Source: Cunninghamia lanceolata
Lineage: Eukaryota; Streptophyta; Pinopsida; Cupressales; Cupressaceae
Reading direction: 5' to 3'
Length of the DNA: 64,000 nucleotides
NCBI GenBank assembly: GCA_027924645.1
Contig: BSBN01001687.1
Coordinates: 558,001-622,000, forward strand
Positions 10,859 through 22,586 of this stretch are shown one piece after another. Under the pieces are notes generated by a model. The model had not been told where the DNA came from. It made no database searches and saw only the letters and a program-made list of their open reading frames with translations. The translations under genes were made by a program, and so were the position numbers. Within the stretch, counting starts at the first letter, position 1; every line of letters starts with the position of its first letter.

Positions 10859-11928
10859 TTACGGGTCAGTGCAAGAAGTTGGGTCCACTTTTTGGCCAAA
10901 AAGTGGAAGTGTTTTCCCTGATTTTTAGAATTTGTCACATTTGACCTGAACATTTGAGGCACTTAAATATTAAATATTAAAAAAAGTTAGTAATATTAAA
11001 TGTAGCACTCAAAGTCTAGTTTCCAAATATGTAATTTATTTTAATACCCAGATGATACAAATTAATTTTCAATAAGCATTTCTAAAAACCACTATTTAAA
11101 AGTCACTTTTTTTTTACCATACCATGCACGTGTATGACCAACATAATTTGACCTAAATAAAAGTATTTTTCTAAACCCTTTTGGGGAAAGATGTGTAGTA
11201 CAGTAAAGTTTGATGAGGATATTTTTTTGTAATTTTTTCCAAATAATTTTTTTATTAATTTTTTATTGGCCCTAATTGTCGTTTTCAAAAACCCTCATGT
11301 ACAACCAACATAATTTGAGCAAAACTAATCATAAATTTTTATTTTTTTTCATTGTGTAAAGAATGATGTGTATATTGATGACATATAATTTTTTTTTAAA
11401 AAAAATTAAAAATTAAAAGTTATTAAAAAAATACAAACACCTGTCATTTCAAGTTTTTGGACTAGTTTTCTCATAAATTAATTAATAAATAGAAAAACAA
11501 GTCCAATAAAAAAAATTACATATTTGAAAACTAGACACTGTCATCTATAATGGCTTTTAATTTTGTAAAAAAATTTAGAAAAAAATGTCATCAGCCGTAT
11601 AGGTAAACTTAGTCTTTTCTCTTGTTATGTACTTAGAAAAAAATTTGCAGGTCCAAGGCAAGGGGTTGGATTACTATGCCTTTCCCAAGCCTAAGCTTTT
11701 AGGAATGGGTACCCGTTCCTTTTGTATGAGAAAAAAAGTACATAGGGATTTTTTTCAAATTCAAATATCTTTATAGAAATGGGTACCCGTTCATCGGGCA
11801 CCCGTTCCTAAATGGGTACCCGTTTCTAAGCGGGTACCTATTTAGGCTCGGGTGCCCATTTCTGTCAGGATTTTTTTTGCCCACGACTTCCTCTCTATGT
11901 AGACCCAACTTCTTGCACTTACCCTTAC
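10859..11928. mobile_element. E6: non-autonomous TIR DNA transposon with TTAC duplication
   Basis: The element spans 10863-11924. Its 26-bp terminal inverted repeats begin GGGTCAGTGCAAGAAGTTGG on the left and GGGTAAGTGCAAGAAGTTGG on the right (24 of 26 match). TTAC flanks both ends (10859-10862, 11925-11928), and the uninterrupted 5' LTR of E5 shows the empty site. Inside are an inverted repeat (about 11009-11040 against 11510-11535), a diverged direct repeat near 11130 and 11297, and six GGGTACCC-like iterons near the right end. No transposase frame is present. A 4-bp duplication fits few superfamilies well, so I leave the class open. Confidence 0.87.
11704..11860. repeat. Subterminal GGGTACCCGTT iterons of E6
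   Basis: The palindromic GGGTACCC core or a near variant (GGGCACCC, GGGTGCCC) occurs at about 11707, 11781, 11795, 11813, 11832 and 11850. Clustered subterminal motifs are known transposase-binding sites in several DNA transposon families; that role here is inferred. Confidence 0.75.
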
Positions 11929-12865
11929 ATCCACACACTCTGCTCATTTGAAAATAGGACAACCTTAAGCAAAAACATATGAAGCTTAAAGCATAGCGGC
12001 CACAACAACTTGAAAACCTTGTGCAGTACTGGAAACAAGATAGATCTTCATGAAATCTTCTAGATGAGTCTACATGACTCATACAGCATCTTCAAGCACT
12101 CCTTTACCTATGCACATCAAATCTTTGTGTCGCACATCTTCAACCATGAACTATGGGAACAACAAGTCATTCAGAACACTCTGCAACATAATGTTATTAA
12201 AAAATCAAGCTTGCGGACCATGAAGAAACTTGAAACTACAAGGAAGCATGTAATGTACATCCATGAACATGTCCACAAAACTGCAAAGGCAAACATTCTA
12301 TTTTAGATGAATGTGGAGCATTCCAACAAGCCTTCAATACCACCTTACTCTACTAGAACACATGTTGGTACTCTAGCAGGCATAACTTTCACAACAGAAG
12401 GACAAATGATCTAAAAATTTGGAATTATCACCTTCACTGCACCCTGAACATAGTCCTAGAACTACATGGCCATCACTGGAGATGTGGAGGAATGCAGAGC
12501 ATTCCATTTCCCTACTAAGAACAACTTCATAGAAACAACATTATCTTTAAACTGTCAACAACGATAATCCGATCATCATGAAACTTGGACCAGGTCATTA
12601 GTAATATCTTTCCAACATCAGCAACACATCTGATAATCTTAGTTCTTGTAATTCCCATATTAATGTAACTTCATACTCAACTCTATACTGATCCGGGCAT
12701 GACATCCAACTATGAACTTCAGTAACCTCATTATATTCAATATGACATTCAACCATGAACTATATCTTCTCTGCTAGATAGTACATGACAACCAACCTTG
12801 AACACCATCACATATCCAAGATAGTGTTGACATCAATGATAACCCTAGGAACCATATGTGTAACA

Positions 12866-13021
12866 ATCTCCCCCTTTGGTATTGATGGCAACACATATCT
12901 GCACATTTCTCCCCCTTTGACGTCAAAGACAACTGACAACTTCTTCACTCTTAGGGAAAAACTTCTTCTTGTAATAACTAGACTCCCCCTATCATCAGCA
13001 ATCACTACCTACTCCCCCTGA
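12866..13021 (-). promoter_or_regulatory. E5 multiplied polypurine tract
   Basis: Directly inside the 3' LTR the minus strand reads CCAAAGGGGGAGAT. Further purine tracts of the same form follow at about 12909-12922, 12984 and 13013. A multiplied tract at this place is a described hallmark of Sireviruses. The tract primes plus-strand DNA synthesis. Confidence 0.75.
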
Positions 13022-13123
13022 GAGGTAGCCACCATTAGTCCAGGAAAAAGATATAACATGAACCCCTTAGACAGATGCACTACTATGCATCTAGCAAGGA
13101 GGGGCAATTACACCTAATTTGTA

Positions 13124-14289
13124 TCAGAGATCCTCAAAAGTGTCCTTTTCAAGAGCCTTTGTTGGAACATATTCCAACTTTACTTCCTTATCTGCAACCT
13201 TTTCTCTCAAAAAGTGATACCTAATTTCTACATGCTTGGTTCTAGAATGCATCACTAGATTCTTGGAAATATTGATAGCACTTGTATTTTCACACAATAT
13301 GAATGGGCTCATCATACAATACCTTGATATTCTTTAGGGTTTGCATCATCCACAATACTTGTGTACAACATGATGTTGTTGCAATCTACTCTACCTATGC
13401 AATTGATAAGGACATTAAATCTTGCTTCTTGCTCTACCATGAAACTAATCTGCTTCCTAAAAAGAAAGCACCGCCACTTGTACTCCTTCTATCATCAACA
13501 CAACCAACCCAATCATCATTAGTGTAGGCACTCAATTCAAAGTCATTACCTCTTGGATAGCATAAGCCATAATTCAGAGTTCCTTTCAAGTATTTGAATA
13601 TCCTTTTCACTGCCTTCTCATGTGTTTGTTTGGGATTGGATTGATATCTGGAAACCACACATATTGCATGCATAATATCAGGTCTAGAAGCAATCAAGTA
13701 CAATGATCCTCCAATCATAGATCTATAGATAGTTTGATCCACCTCTGGAGACTCATCATCCTTGCTCAAGTGATTTCCAATGACCATGGGAATACTCACT
13801 AGTTTTGAATCCTCCATGCCAAACTTTTTCAACAACTCTTTGACATAGTTAGCTTCAAAAATAAAGATACCACCATCTAGCTGAGTAATTTGAATTCCAA
13901 GGAAGAAAGACATCTCACCAATCATTGACATCTCAAACTCTTTTTGCATCTCCTTTGCAAACCTCTTACACATCATCATCACCACCAAAGATGATATCAT
14001 CAACATATACTATAGCTATCAATATCATATCTCCTTCTTCCTTGATGTAAAGATTACTATTAGTAGTACCTTTCTTGAAGCCTTACTGAAGTAAGTACTT
14101 GTCTAACCTAGCATACCAAGCCCTAGGTGCTTGTTTGAGACCATACAAAGCCTTCTTAAGTTTGTACACCATGTCTAGATCTTCTGATATCTAAAAACCA
14201 TCCGGTTGCTCAATGTAGACTTCTTCCTCCAAATCACCATTCAATAATGCTAACTTAACATCCATCTGATATACCTTGAAGCTCTTATG
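13124..14289 (-). pseudogene. E5 pol, RT C-terminal half and RNase H
   Basis: From right to left: RT core with [17 protein letters not shown] (about 14180-14250), YVDDIIFGG (13981-14007, both catalytic Asp present), then a 190-codon frame (13434-14006) with GEMSFFLGIQIT, MIGGSLYLIASRPDIMHA and the RNase H start WVGCVDDRRSTSGGAFFLG. A frameshift follows YVDDIIFGG, and a stop breaks RNase H after RLVSW. The C-terminus (13124-13315) resumes with ENTSAINISKN and HVEIRYHFLREKV. Against E9 it lacks eight residues between VPTK and the next TK/AL block. The upstream half of RT lies beyond E7 at 22592-22815. Confidence 0.88.
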
Positions 14290-14294
14290 GGTAA

Positions 14295-15488
14295 TGTTAA
14301 GAGGAATTTGGATCAATAATGAATAAACAATAATAATCAATATCAAGTTACCCAAAACTCAATGAAATGGTGAACTAAGAAGATTAATCAAATAAACAAT
14401 GAACAACAACAAAGCAAACCTCCTTTAATTTGAAGCTTCCATTGATCGCCTATCACAAATGATCTTGCATATGAATATGGCCCTCGGAAGGTGTACTTCC
14501 TTGCTATGATTCCAATATGTCAAATGGGAATGGCTATGATAATATTGCCATGAAGAGGAGCTTCACAACAATGATAGTAGTGCATAGTAACGAGTGTGAT
14601 CACAAGCAATGAAGGAATTGGTGCCAAAGTCACGCTGTAATTCCTGCAAAGTAATGATACTTAAAGCTTGGATGCATGAAATGGAAGAATGAGGTTAAAA
14701 TTATAGACTTGGGAAAGAGAATATCAACGGTATAGAAAGAATGAGAAGATTAACAGTTGAGAATGGTTAAGGAACATGCAACAAAGAAGAAGACATGTGT
14801 CTTTCTTTCTTTTGCATGAGAGGAGTTATCAAGAATAGAAGAATGAGTTAAAGCATTTAAAAGAATATAATAATTAATTAAGTGATTTAAAACAAGAAGA
14901 AAGGATTTGCATGAGAATAAGAAGATATTTTGCTTTATTAAATATTAGGAATATTTAATTACATGTGCAAAAAGCTTTGAATTATATTTAGAGATAACTC
15001 AATTTAGAAGAAAATGCAACTTAAATAAATATTTGATTTATTTAAATTTAGAGAAGATATTATTGGAAGAAAACAATTAAATTTTTGGAATTATTTAATT
15101 TAGAAGATAAGAAAATTAAATAAATAAATTTATTTAATTGTTGTGCATGATTTTGGAAGAATAAATAAAACATTTGATTGTATTTTATTTTTAGATATTA
15201 GAGGATTTAAATAAATTTGATTTGATTTATTCAAATTTGGAAGAATGATTTGATTTAATTAAATAATTTAGAATTATTTAATTGTTTGGAAGAATTTAAT
15301 TAAATAAAGGATTTTATTTAATTTTGACTTTAGAAGAGATAATTAAATATTTTAATATTTCATTAATTTAGAGGAATGTGAATCAAATAAATAAATTTAT
15401 TTATTTATTTATTGATAGAGGAATTAGAATAGAATAAATATTAAGAATATTTATTTAGACTGAATCATGTCATTTTTAGGCATATACA
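14295..15488 (-). repeat. E7 3' LTR
   Basis: TG...CA ends (TGTTAAGAGG to CATATACA on the plus strand). The second half is extremely A/T-rich, built from TTTAATT/AATTTAAAT-type words. It aligns along its whole length with the partner LTR. Confidence 0.93.
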
Positions 15489-15503
15489 TTTTGCCCTCTT
15501 TGA
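15489..15503 (-). promoter_or_regulatory. E7 polypurine tract
   Basis: The minus strand reads AAAGAGGGCAAAA directly before the LTR start TGTATATGCC. Confidence 0.7.
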
Positions 15504-15514
15504 TGCAATGCAGT

Positions 15515-15925
15515 TTATGGCGTTGCCTCAAAGAACAAATAATCTAATAATGATACATGCCCTAGTTTGCCCATGGTATAGGTTATGACGACAGGATGCC
15601 CCCTTAGGAGATTGGATGAGAAAAAGGTAGAAGGGAGTGAGATGAACAATCTCACGAAAAAGGTGAAAGAAAGAGCTGAATGATACGCTATGCAAGATAG
15701 AATGATAACACACACAAGAAAGTAAGCAAGTATGCACAAATGATATAAGAACAAACAAGGTATTGCCCTTGTCAAGCAGTAAACCAATGATATATTGATA
15801 ACAATACACGACAGTGTTGTCATGGCAGAGAACGATATATCCCTAGACCAACACGAAGGATAGTGTCTAGTTGCAGGAAATGAAACATGTCGTGTAAGAT
15901 ACGTGTGTTGGTCTAATTTCGACAA
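15515..15925 (-). CDS. Hydrophobic 136-codon open frame inside E7, function unknown
   Basis: This open frame lies just inside the 3' LTR, the place where env-like or extra genes sit in some plant Gypsy elements. Its middle part is strongly hydrophobic (CLFLYHLCILAYFLVCVIIL), compatible with one or two membrane segments. It shows no motif I can name, and a second overlapping frame (15528-15809) is also open. A chance open frame in A/T-poor local sequence is equally possible, so I give low weight to it being a gene. Confidence 0.2.
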   Translation of the reverse strand: MSKLDQHTYLTRHVSFPATRHYPSCWSRDISFSAMTTLSCIVINISLVYCLTRAIPCLFLYHLCILAYFLVCVIILSCIAYHSALSFTFFVRLFISLPSTFFSSNLLRGHPVVITYTMGKLGHVSLLDYLFFEATP

Positions 15926-16346
15926 TATTACATCCTGTATAAGACAATTGATTGATTAAATGATTGAGTTGGTTTACAACTAGACAAGGATCAAGACCAC
16001 TGATTGTGATTGGATCATTTGACAAGATTGACTTTAACTTGATTGGTATGGATTAAGGGTAGACTTACATTTTGATCACTGCTCAGATTGACTGGACAAG
16101 GATGAAAGATATGGTGATAGATAGAAAAATTGATTCGACAGAAGAAAGACTCGACAGAAGGAATCACAAGCTTTTATTTGTATTGATACTCTGCATTGTT
16201 GGATCTTTATTGCATGGGGTATGGATGTATGGATGTATAATGGATGTATGATGGATACTTTGCTTTTGACATCTTGATGGTGCAAGTATTTTTAAGTGCT
16301 TATTTCATCATTGGGTAATTTTTTTGGTACTTTTTCTGAATGTTGT

Positions 16347-16465
16347 AAGTTAATACAAGCATCTAGGTATAACTGAATCGAGATGACCTGAGCATTGCTT
16401 ACATGGATTTTGATTTAGCAAGTTAATACAAGCATCGAGGTATAATTGAACCGAGATGACCTGAG
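16347..16465. repeat. 46-bp direct repeat, 73 bp apart, in E7
   Basis: AAGTTAATACAAGCATC followed by a conserved AGGTATAA..GA..CGAGATGACCTGAG occurs at 16347-16392 and 16420-16465 with few differences. Confidence 0.8.
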
Positions 16466-16930
16466 TATTCCTTGCGTATCAATAGATAAGGATTGCCACT
16501 GCTCATGTTAGACCTTTGATGTCCTCGGTGATCTTTTGCCGATCATGTCTTTAGACAAGGCGTCACATTACTAAAGTTTAATCCACAAACAACAAACAAA
16601 GAAAATAATCATGCCCCCATCATAGCATCTCTAGCTTTTGGCATCCTCGAGTAGCATAGAAAGGCATGATAGCAAAAATCAAGACTCTGTATTTTAACCA
16701 TGTTTCCAATCCACAAAATATTTTTGCATTTAGATGTGCTTGTTTCTTGCCATAATTTGGGTAAATCATTTAGAAGGCTTTAGGAGTTTGTTTGCTTTGC
16801 TTTGGATAGGTTAATATCTTGCATCAGGATTTCTTCTTGAAAAGAGTGGGTTTTGTTTGTGCTTGTTTGCTTGGTGAGAAGATTCCACAATCTTTATTGG
16901 CGAGACAGACCCTAAGGGACTGACCTAGTG

Positions 16931-17117
16931 CCTCGGGGGCTCATTGCTAAATGGCCTTGCCTACGTGATGATGCAAAGGCAACATAGTTCAGGGACTTGG
17001 ACCATGGATGGACTAGAATATAGATGACAAGAAATGGGACAGATGGAACAGTGGAGCCTCGAGGGTGCATTTGAGAAATGGCCTTGCCTACGTGACAGCG
17101 CAGAGGCAACGTAGTTC
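16931..17117. repeat. 60-bp direct repeat, 126 bp apart, in E7
   Basis: Copies at 16931-16990 and 17057-17117 share CCTCGRGGG, AAATGGCCTTGCCTACGTGA and AGGCAAC.TAGTTCA. Confidence 0.8.
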
Positions 17118-17150
17118 ATGGTTGACTTTGATGGACCTAAGATATGGATC

Positions 17151-17370
17151 AGATGAGACATGATATGGAACAGACATGGATCATATATGGAACAAAATAA
17201 GACATGACATGGAACATATATGGAACAAATATGGATCAAATATGACATGATATGGAACATATATGGATCAGATATGGAACAAATATGGATCAGATATGGA
17301 ACAGATATGGATCAGATATGGAACAAATATGGATTAGATATGACATGATATGGAATAGATATGGATCGGG
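17151..17370. repeat. 22-bp tandem repeat array in E7
   Basis: The unit is ATATGGATCAG plus ATATGGAACAR, repeated imperfectly about ten times, with occasional AGACATGATATGG variants. It is non-coding in all frames that matter. Confidence 0.85.
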
Positions 17371-18529
17371 TGATACTGATGACAAGGAAACACCATGGAT
17401 AGGTAGATGAATGGGTGATAGTAGATACGAATGGTTAGGTAGAATGAAACAAGGATGTGATCTCCAAGGACTATGTCGCATAAGAATAGCATGCCCCATT
17501 GTAGGTAGAATACTTAGGACTTTTCATGGCAATGCTTATGATGATAGAAGGATGAGAAGATTAATGAAGGATTTGCTTGGTTTGGGAGGGATAAGGTATG
17601 TCAAGAGACACCTAAAACATTTGTCAACATTGTGCCCCCAATCTTTATCAAGACCAAAAAAATAGAGGAAAGGAAGATTAGGATGGATAGACTGGAGAGT
17701 ATAGGTAGGATAGGATAGGAAATGGAATAAAAATGATAGGAGAAGAGTGATATGCTGATGAGATAAGGTGCCCCTAAGTGTAGGTGATGTAGAAGATCAA
17801 CTTACACATGACACCTATTTGCCAGGTTTTCATCATTGTACTTATCCAAGGCGCCTGTTTGCCAGATTTTCACTGTTGGATGAAGGGATTTTTCTTTTCT
17901 TGATTTTTTTTTGAACATTTGGATAGGATAGGTAGAATAGATGAGAGGGCCTCAAGTGCCTAGTTCCATGAAAGGTGATAGTCCCACTAGAAAGATGTCG
18001 CATGGACTATGTCAAGTGTTCTCATAGATGTTGGTAGGAGATTGCATGAAAGTGAGATGGAGAAGGTAGGTATTGGATTATGAAGATTGTGATAGTGGAT
18101 GATGATGCAGAATACGGAGGACTTATGTAAGGATGGATGAAAAGTCTATGAAAAAGCATGGACCATAGGAATAGGATGAGGAAGATACGTAGGATAATAG
18201 TGGAAGGAAGGGGAGATGGAGGTATATGGAAATGTTGTGGGATGGAAGGGAATCATGACCAACGGTTGCACATACCGTGATAAACATTGAAGCTGGTGAT
18301 GGGAAAGTAGTGTAGGAAGCAACAGAGACTTTTGCTTATGGATGAATGACTAAGGCATGCAGGGATCCACATAGACTGAGTATTTTTCTAATTTTTTATT
18401 GTCATGTGGGATGGAAGAATTTGAGACTTTTGGATGGAATGGGAGAAAGTGGATGGTTGAGATTCTTGAGAGGTAGATGCCTCATGTAACTTGAGGGCTT
18501 TTTGCTTAGGTACCCAAGCCATTTTATTT

Positions 18530-20548
18530 TTAGATAGTACCTGTGAAGGTATGGGTTTGGGTGTATGCAACTTTTGGAGTAATTATGTGTTGGATGCGGA
18601 CCCACACCTTTTTTAGTTTGGAATATAGGTGTGTGGGTGTATGCAGCTCTTGAGAAGGAAACTTCTTTGATTCTTGGCTTTTGTATCCTAGGTCATGAGG
18701 ACTCTTAGGATTTTTGACTTGATAGGTAGAGACATCTATATTTTTATGGTTGAATTCTCTTGAGATGGTGGAAGTGGAGTTTGAGGAAGTTCTTTGTTTA
18801 GACAACATGTGCATCTGTTGGTCATGATTGGGATTGCTAGAAGATTCATAGATGAATGGATAAGGTATTGGAAGAAGTGGTGGTAAAATGTACGGAGGGA
18901 TATTAGGAGTTGGAAGTAGCGGAGGTAGATTAGATGGTGGAAGGTGTATGATCACATGCTTTTGAGATGAATATGATAAGGGAAGTGGAATGGAAACATA
19001 TGTTTTTGGGATATGATAGGTTTTGTGATGAAAAGTGGGGGATTTAGGAGGAGTGGAGGAAGTACCAACATATTGATATTGTTCACCCTGGGGTGTGTAT
19101 CTAAGGCCATATGAAGGAGGAGGAACATTGACATGGACGGGCTCCAAAACACCTTGTTCGTGAAGGCCTAAGCCTTTACCTTGATAGTTCATATGTTGGA
19201 GTATGTGGTGGACAGTGGGATTATGTGTAGGTGGAACACTAGACACAAGTTCCTTATTGGATGAAGAAGGTGGGATAGAGGATAATGGTGGCTAGTGTTC
19301 TAAGGAGGAACACTCATGAATGAAGGTGGTAAGACCAAGGATACACGGTGGGGGATTTACAGCATGGTCGATAATGGATGGCGGAGGATTATTTTTGGTT
19401 TGATCTTCTATGCTTGCTTGGGAGGAAAGTGTCTCATCAAAGGAAGAGGAAGTTGTTGAATCTTGGATGGGAGTAGATGGGGTTATAAACTCTAGACCAT
19501 GGAACGCATAAAGTAGGCTAAGAGGATCATCATGGTCTACTTGATCATAGATAAGCTCTTCATCATAGATGGGATCTTGATCATAGATAGGATTTAGTGT
19601 GATGGTATCAAGGTGCTGGTGTATAGGTTCTTCATCAACGATAATATCTTGATCATAGAAAAGATATAGATTATGGAGGGGCTGAAATTGGATCTCTAGC
19701 TCAAGTATAGGATCAAGTTGCTCATGGATAGCTTCTTCATCCAAGGTAGTATTTTGATCATGAAAAATATATAGGTTATAGATGGTTTGAAATTGGACTT
19801 CTTGCTCATGTATAGGTATAGGATCATCGAAAAGATAAAGGTTATGTAAGGGTCAGATGGGAGTGCTTTGATCTTGATCTAGACAAGGGGTTGATGTTTC
19901 CACATGTCCTAAAGTGTGCTCTTGACATAACTCTTGGGTTGTTTGAATGGAAGTGGAGGTAGAGGTCTCTTGGATAGGATCTTGGTCAACAATACAAAGG
20001 TACGATAGATTTTGACTTTGGTTCATGGTAGGAGGTTCTTCAATATGCTCAAGGGGTTGCAGGTTACATGAAGGGGTTGTAGGATTTGACATGTTTGAAG
20101 ACTCTTTGATAAGATCAAGGACTAGAATTTGGGGACATGGTTGACTCTCTGCTAGTAGCCCTTGGATCACATCATTAATAAGTGTATGGGTAGAGGAGTG
20201 AGGTAATGGATGAGTGGATTTGGAGTTCTCCATGGTAGGATTAGTATGCTTTGGGCCATGTGTTCTAGCAGATGGTGAAGGAGGACTAGTCGATGGAGTG
20301 GTATATGTTTTCTAACTTAAGGTGGTGCTTGCCTTGTCATGAACATCATTAAGACAGGAAATGGATGTATGAGTTTGGGGTGAGGCATAGCTAGTACTAG
20401 TCTGTTCAGCTTGTAAGATTGCCATTTCTTCTTGTATGGCTTGGAGTTCTTGAGCAATTGCTATACGATCTTGGGACAAGGCATCGAAGTCTAACTGCTC
20501 TCATAGGTATTGGAGTTCTTGAGCAGTTGCTTCTAATTGGTTTGTCAT
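18530..20548 (-). pseudogene. E7 long decayed ORF with coiled coil, acidic repeats and G-patch-like motif
   Basis: A single minus frame runs from ATG at 20548 to about 18530 (roughly 670 codons) with four internal stops (near 20503, 20311, 19853, 19292), each explicable by CAG-to-TAG or CGA-to-TGA. The N-terminus is a Gln/Glu/Leu-rich coiled coil (QELQAIQEEMAILQAEQ). The middle (19292-19850) repeats an acidic unit around LYLF.DQ....DEE.IHEQ. The C-terminal part holds MNYQGKGLGLHEQGV, close to the G-patch consensus, then Pro/Ser/Tyr-rich sequence. G-patch motifs occur in some plant Gypsy polyproteins between gag and RT; that suggests descent from a Gypsy gag-linker. No zinc knuckle is visible. 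The function is unknown. Confidence 0.6.
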
Positions 20549-20599
20549 TTCAACAGAAACTGACACGAGACTGAAATGGGTACCTAGAAAACCTAATTT

Positions 20600-21310
20600 T
20601 TTTCTTTGAAAAGATGTGCAAGTGCTCACTATCACGCATGCGTCAGAATAGAAGCGCTATAAAAACTGGTAAATGCACAGGAAGTCGGCACTGCACTAGT
20701 AAAAAATCAAATGTGCTACAATAGGTAGTAAAAGCACTGCATGTCGGAACAGATGTGCTACAGGTCGGCACAAATGTGTAGGAATAGAGGATGGATGCGC
20801 CGCTCTGGCTTTTTCAATGTTTTTGCAATTTTTTGGAATTTTTGATGTTTTTGGTACTTTGGTTACAAGAAGGTTTCTCTGATCTAATTTTATGAATTTA
20901 TGGCAAGAGAACACAACAAACACAAAGAATATTTTTATGGTTTTTTTTTATGTGATTTTTTGACTCTAGTGTTCTTGCAAAGATGTCAGCGTTAGCAAAA
21001 ATCTTCACAAAAAAACCCTAAAATCACTGCCTACAACAGATGCACCGCTTCAGAGACTGAATGCACAGAAACAATCAACAGAAGCACTGTAATACATATG
21101 CACTAAAATAGAGGATAAAAGTACCGAAATAAAGTGTATATGCACTGCAATAACTGATGCACTATCTCAGATGGTAAAAGCGTTGTAACAGAGTATGTAT
21201 GCACTGCGTTAATGAAAGCACTGTGACAGATGATAGATACGCCAAAACAAAGGGTATACACACTGTAGAAATGTATGCACTGTGACAGGTACCAGATGCG
21301 TGTTAGAAAG
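20600..21310. repeat. E7 leader with iterated GCACTG/ATGCACT words
   Basis: Between primer site and ORF, short words (AAGCACTG, ATGCACT, ATGCGC, AGATGTGCTAC) recur roughly every 20-40 bases. They form a degenerate interspersed array without a fixed period. Confidence 0.5.
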
Positions 21311-21389
21311 TGACGGATGCGTTGTTTCCTCCTGTGTACAGCTTTCTAAAATACAAAAACTTAGTTTTTGGGTTACATCTGGGGCTAGG

Positions 21390-21406
21390 CCCCACTGTGG
21401 GTGCCA
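21390..21406 (-). promoter_or_regulatory. E7 primer-binding-site-like sequence
   Basis: The minus strand after the LTR reads TTTT then TGGCACCCACAGTGGGG. It resembles the TGGCGCCCACCGTGGGG sequence next to LTRs of plant Gypsy and LARD elements. I do not assign the tRNA. Confidence 0.6.
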
Positions 21407-21410
21407 AAAA

Positions 21411-22586
21411 TGTTAAGGGGAATTTGGATCAACAATGAATAAACAATAATAATCAATATCAAGTTACCCAAAAATTAATGAAATGGTGAACTAAGAAGAT
21501 TAATCAAATAAACAATGAACAACAACAAAGAAAAGCTCCTTTAATTTGAAGCTTCCATTGATTGCCTATCACAAATGATCTTGTATATGAATATGGCCCT
21601 CAGAAGGTGCACTTCCTTGCTATGACTCCAAGATGTCAAATGGGAACAGCTATGATAATATTGCCATGAAGAGGAACTTCACAACAATGATAGTAGTGTG
21701 TAGTAATGAGTGTGATCACAAGCAATGAAGGAATTGGTGCCAAAGGCACGCTGTAATTCCCGCAGAGTAATGATACTTAAAGCTTGGATGCATGAAATGG
21801 AAGAATGAGGTTGAATTTATAGACTTGGGAAAGAGAAGATCAACGGTTGAGAATGGTTGAGGAATATGCAATGAATAAGAAGAAGACATGTGTCTTGCTT
21901 TCTTTTGCATGAGAGGAGTTATCAAGAATAGAAGAATGAGTTAAAGCATTTAAAAGAATATAATAATCAGTTAAGTGATTTAAAACAAGAAGAAAGGATT
22001 TACATGAGAATAAGAAGATATATTTCTTTATTAAATATTAGGAATATTTAATTGCATGTGCAAAAAACTTTGAATTATATTTAGAGATAACTCAATTTAG
22101 AAGAAAAGCCAACTTAAATAAATATTTGATTTATTTAAATTTAAAGAAGATATTATTGGAAGAAAACAATTAAATAATTGGAATTATTTAATTTAGAAGA
22201 TAAGAAAGCTAATTAAATAAGCAAATTTATTTAATTGTTGTGCATGATTTTGGAAGAATAAATAAAACATTTGATTGTATTTTATTTTTAGAAATTGAGA
22301 GGATTTAAATAAATTTGATTTGATTTATTCAAATTTGGAAGAATGATTTGATTTAATTAAATAATTTAGAATTATTTAATTGTTTGGAAGAATTTAATTA
22401 AATAAAGGATTTTATTTAATTTTGACTTTAGAAGAGATAATTAAATATTTTGATATTTAATTAATTTAGAGGAATGTGAATCAAATAAATAAATTTATTT
22501 ATTTATTTATTGATAGAGAAATTAGAATAGAATAAATATTAAGAATATTTATTTAGATTGAATCGTGTCATTTTTAAGCGTATATA
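21411..22586 (-). repeat. E7 5' LTR
   Basis: It pairs with 14295-15488 end to end. On the minus strand its first bases read TATATACGCTTAAAAATG where the partner has TGTATATGCCTAAAAATG, so the terminal TG has become TA. Confidence 0.93.

Larger units (their letters stand above)
9978..12865 (-). repeat. E5 3' LTR (with E6 inserted)
   Basis: It starts TATTGAACACACC on the plus strand, where the partner LTR has TGTTGAACACACC, and ends ATATGTGTAACA. Removing E6 leaves about 1.82 kb, matching the 1.79-kb 5' LTR. It has three copies of a 45-bp unit (CCCAAGGAAGCTACTACTCC at 10216, 10261, 10306), against two in the 5' LTR. Confidence 0.92.
15926..18529. other. E7 internal non-coding region
   Basis: Apart from the listed direct and tandem repeats, no retroviral domain or long frame is supported on the minus strand. 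Any pol would be expected here; it is absent. Confidence 0.6.

Noticed and set aside
11771..12082. 103-codon minus frame with repeated NGYP-type words
   Set aside because: It is a translation of the GGGTACCCGTT iterons of E6 and crosses the transposon boundary into the LTR.
18388..18605. Two overlapping minus frames after the E7 ORF
   Set aside because: They overlap in different frames with Ser/Pro/His-rich text and no motif. They look like the decayed end of the long ORF and are not separate genes.
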